From positions 20,641,001-20,705,000 of the forward strand of contig NC_079875.1 in NCBI RefSeq assembly GCF_029227915.1: a stretch of 64,000 nt of DNA, given 5' to 3'. Below are positions 61,941 to 64,000 of the stretch, piece after piece (within the stretch, counting starts at the first letter, position 1; every line of letters starts with the position of its first letter). The stretch comes from Hydractinia symbiolongicarpus (Eukaryota; Cnidaria; Hydrozoa; Anthoathecata; Hydractiniidae). The position numbers were made by a program, and so were the translations under genes. The notes beneath the pieces are model-generated. The model was not told the DNA's origin and ran no database searches. It worked only from the letters and a program-made list of their open reading frames with translations.

Positions 61941-64000
61941 CAGCCTTTATAGGACTGTGCACGTAGTTAAGAGTGTTCTAAAGTGACGGCGCTAAGAAAA
62001 ACGACTTGGGACGTTGTAGCACATTGAGACTGGAAGGACTAGTCCAATGGTAACCGGGGCAGACAGCTGAAACCACGTGATTTACGTGTGAGGCCTTTAT
62101 TAGACTGCAAAAGGCCATATTACAGCCTTTATAGGACTGTGCACGTAGTTAAGAAAGTTCTAAGGCCACAGCGCTAAGGAGAACAACTTGAAACGTTGTA
62201 GTGCATTGAGACTGGAAGGAATAGTCCAATGGTAACCTGCGCAGGGAGATGGAACCACGTGATTTACGTGTGAGACTATATTAGACTTTAAAAGGCCATA
62301 TTACAGCATTTATAGGACTGTGCACGTAGTTAAGAGTGTTCTAAAGTGACGGCGCTAAGAAAAACGACTTGGGACGTTGTAGCACATTGAGACTGGAAGG
62401 ACTAGTCCAATGGTAACCGGGGCAGACAGCTGAAACCACGTGATTTACATGTGAGGCCTTTATTAGACTGCAAAAGGTCATATTACGGTCTTTATAGGAC
62501 TGTGCACGTAGTTAAGAGTGTCCTAAGGCCACAGCGCTAAGGAAAACCACTTGGAACGTTGTAGTGCATTGAGACTGGAAGGAATAGTCTAATGGTAACC
62601 TGCGCAGGGAGATGGAACCACGTGACTTACGTGTGAGGCTATATTAGACTTCAAAAGGCCATAATACAGCCTTTATAGGACTGTGCACGTAGTTAAGAGT
62701 GTTCTAAGGCCACGGCGCTAAGGAAAACGACTTGGGAAGTTGTAGTAAATTGGCACTGGAACGACTAGTCCAATGGTAACCGGAGCAGGCAGCTGAAACC
62801 ACGTGATTTACGTGTGCGGCCTTTATGAGACTGCAAAAGGCCATATTACGGTCTTTATAGGACGATGCACGTAGTTAAGAGTGTTCTAAAGCGACGTCGC
62901 TAAGGAAAACGACTTGGAAAGTTGTGGCACATTGAGACTGGAACGACTAGTCCAATGGTAACCTGCAAAAGCAGCTAAAACCGCGTGATTAAAGTGTGCG
63001 GCCTTTATTAGACTGCAAAAGGCCATATTAGGGTCTTTATAGGACTGTGCACGTAGTTAAGAGTGTTCTAAGGCCACGGGGCTAAGGAGAACCACTTGGA
63101 ACGTTGTAGTGCATTAAGACTGGAAGGAATAGTCCATTGGTAACCTGCGCAGCCAGATAGAACCACGTGTTTTGCGTGTGAGGCTATATTAGACTGCAAA
63201 AGGCCATATTACAGCCTTAATAGGACGATCCACGTAGTTAAGAGTGTTCTAAGGCGACGGGGCCAAGGAGAACGACTTGGGACGTTGTGGCACATTGAGA
63301 ATGGAAGGACTAGTCCAATTGAAACCTGCGCAGACAGGTGTAACCGCGGGATTTACGTGTGAGGTCTTTATTAGACTGCAAAAGGCCATATTACAGCCTT
63401 TATAGGACTGTGCACGTAGTTAAGAGTGTTCTAAGGCGACGGTATTAATGAAAACGACTTGGGACGTTGTGGCACATTGAGACTGGAACGACTAGTCGGA
63501 TGGTAATCGACGCAGGCAGCTGAAACCGCTTGATTTACGTGTTCGGCCTTTATTGGACTGCAAAAGGCCATATTACGGTCTTTATAGGACTCTGCCCGTA
63601 GTTAAGAGTGTTCTAAGGCCACGGCGCTAAGGAGAACCACTTAGAACGTTGTGGTGCAATGAGACTGGAAGGAATAGTCCAATGGTAACCTGCACAGGCA
63701 GATGGAACCACGTGATTTACGTGTGAGGCCTTTATTACACTGCATAAGGCCATATTACAGCCTTTATAGGACGATGCACATAGTTAAGAGTGTTCTAAGG
63801 CGACGGAGCTAATAAAAAAGACTTAGGACGTTTTATCGCATTGAGACTGGAACGACTAGTCCAATGGTAACCGGCGAAAGCAGCTAAAACCGCGTGATTA
63901 AAGTGTGCGGCCTTTATTAGACTGCAAAAGGCCATATTACAGCCTTTATAGGACGATGCACGTAGTTAAGAGTGTTCTAAGGCGACGGAGCTAATGAAAA
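61917..64000 (+). repeat. Block repeated at 6,182 bp, right copy (runs off the window)
   Basis: This is the right copy of 55,735-57,818. It still matches at the last base of the window, so the true duplicated length is unknown. The unit with AATAAAAAAGACTTAGG at about 63,810 also matches 45,071 and 53,261. Confidence 0.9.

Larger units (their letters stand above)
1..64000 (+). repeat. 182-bp satellite tandem array (whole window)
   Basis: The whole window is a head-to-tail array of one 182-bp monomer, about 350 copies, with no inverted copy and no non-satellite interruption seen. The start motif GGCCTTT recurs at 182-base spacing (1, 183, 365, 547, 729 with small variants; 8574 and 8756). Neighbouring monomers differ at many positions, while monomers several kilobases apart are often identical, which is the hallmark of higher-order repeat organisation. 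One hand-counted monomer is about 46% GC. Tandem satellites of 150-190 bp are typical of eukaryotic centromeres and pericentromeres, so a structural heterochromatin or centromere role is likely, but nothing in the sequence proves it. I cannot assign it to a named satellite family or species. The array runs off both ends of the window, so its true edges are not visible. Confidence 0.98.

Noticed and set aside
1-64000. CRISPR array or other prokaryotic repeat-spacer locus
   Set aside because: The whole 182 bases repeat, with no unique spacers, no short conserved repeat separated by variable sequence, and no associated genes.
1-64000. CENP-B box
   Set aside because: I looked for the core TTCG-N4-A-N2-CGGG and its complement around the CCCG and TTCG occurrences (for example CTGCCCGTAGTTAAG and GTTCGGCC units) and none fits.
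1-64000. Transposon or retroelement insertion in the array
   Set aside because: I read through for breaks in the satellite pattern and found only deletions and fusions between monomers. No foreign sequence, terminal repeats or target-site duplications are seen.
1-64000. rRNA, tRNA or telomeric repeats
   Set aside because: No tRNA-like A/B boxes with a cloverleaf, no rRNA core sequences and no TTAGGG/TTTAGGG-type runs were recognised.

Overview
This window is satellite DNA from end to end. I see no gene, RNA gene, transposon or unique spacer anywhere in the 64,000 bases. The sequence is one head-to-tail tandem array of a 182-bp monomer, all copies in the same orientation, about 350 copies. 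The period was checked directly: successive copies of the GGCCTTT start motif fall at 1, 183, 365, 547 and 729, and again at 8574 and 8756. One hand-counted monomer (8574-8755) is about 46% GC and is not depleted in CpG. An uninterrupted array of monomers near nucleosome length, organised into higher-order repeats (HORs), points to a eukaryotic centromere or heterochromatin block. The species cannot be named from the sequence, and centromere function is an inference.

Layout. 1 to about 8,145: diverged monomers of two interleaved subfamilies with little long-range order. 8.1-23.4 kb: a 1,358-bp HOR in three near-identical copies, plus a segmental duplication of more than 4 kb (9.1-13.4 kb versus 15.1-19.65 kb). 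23.4-28 kb: a 909-bp five-monomer duplication. 28-38 kb: an approximately 2,001-bp 11-mer, an 879-bp five-monomer duplication, and a 1.45-kb block repeated at 35.1-36.9 kb with one extra fused unit. 38-42.2 kb: a 2,365-bp 13-mer offset. 42-55 kb: in-register duplications at exactly 13, 31 and 45 monomer lengths (2,366, 5,642 and 8,190 bp). 55-64 kb: a block repeated at offset 6,182 that runs off the window end, plus 6-mer and 3-mer tandem duplications.

Within the monomer, conserved short symmetries stand out. There is a triple-arm dyad GGCCTTT / AAAGGCC / GCCTTT, a CACGT-5-ACGTG inverted repeat carrying the palindrome CACGTG, and the palindrome GGACTAGTCC. CACGTG is changed in particular marker monomer types whose positions track the HOR structure. 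Several truncated or fused monomers have short-homology junctions and are copied along with the blocks that contain them, so they serve as time-stamps for the order of amplification.

The short open frames (about 61-94 codons) are by-products of the repeat: the typical 66-codon frame is exactly one monomer plus 19 bases long. They are not annotated as genes.
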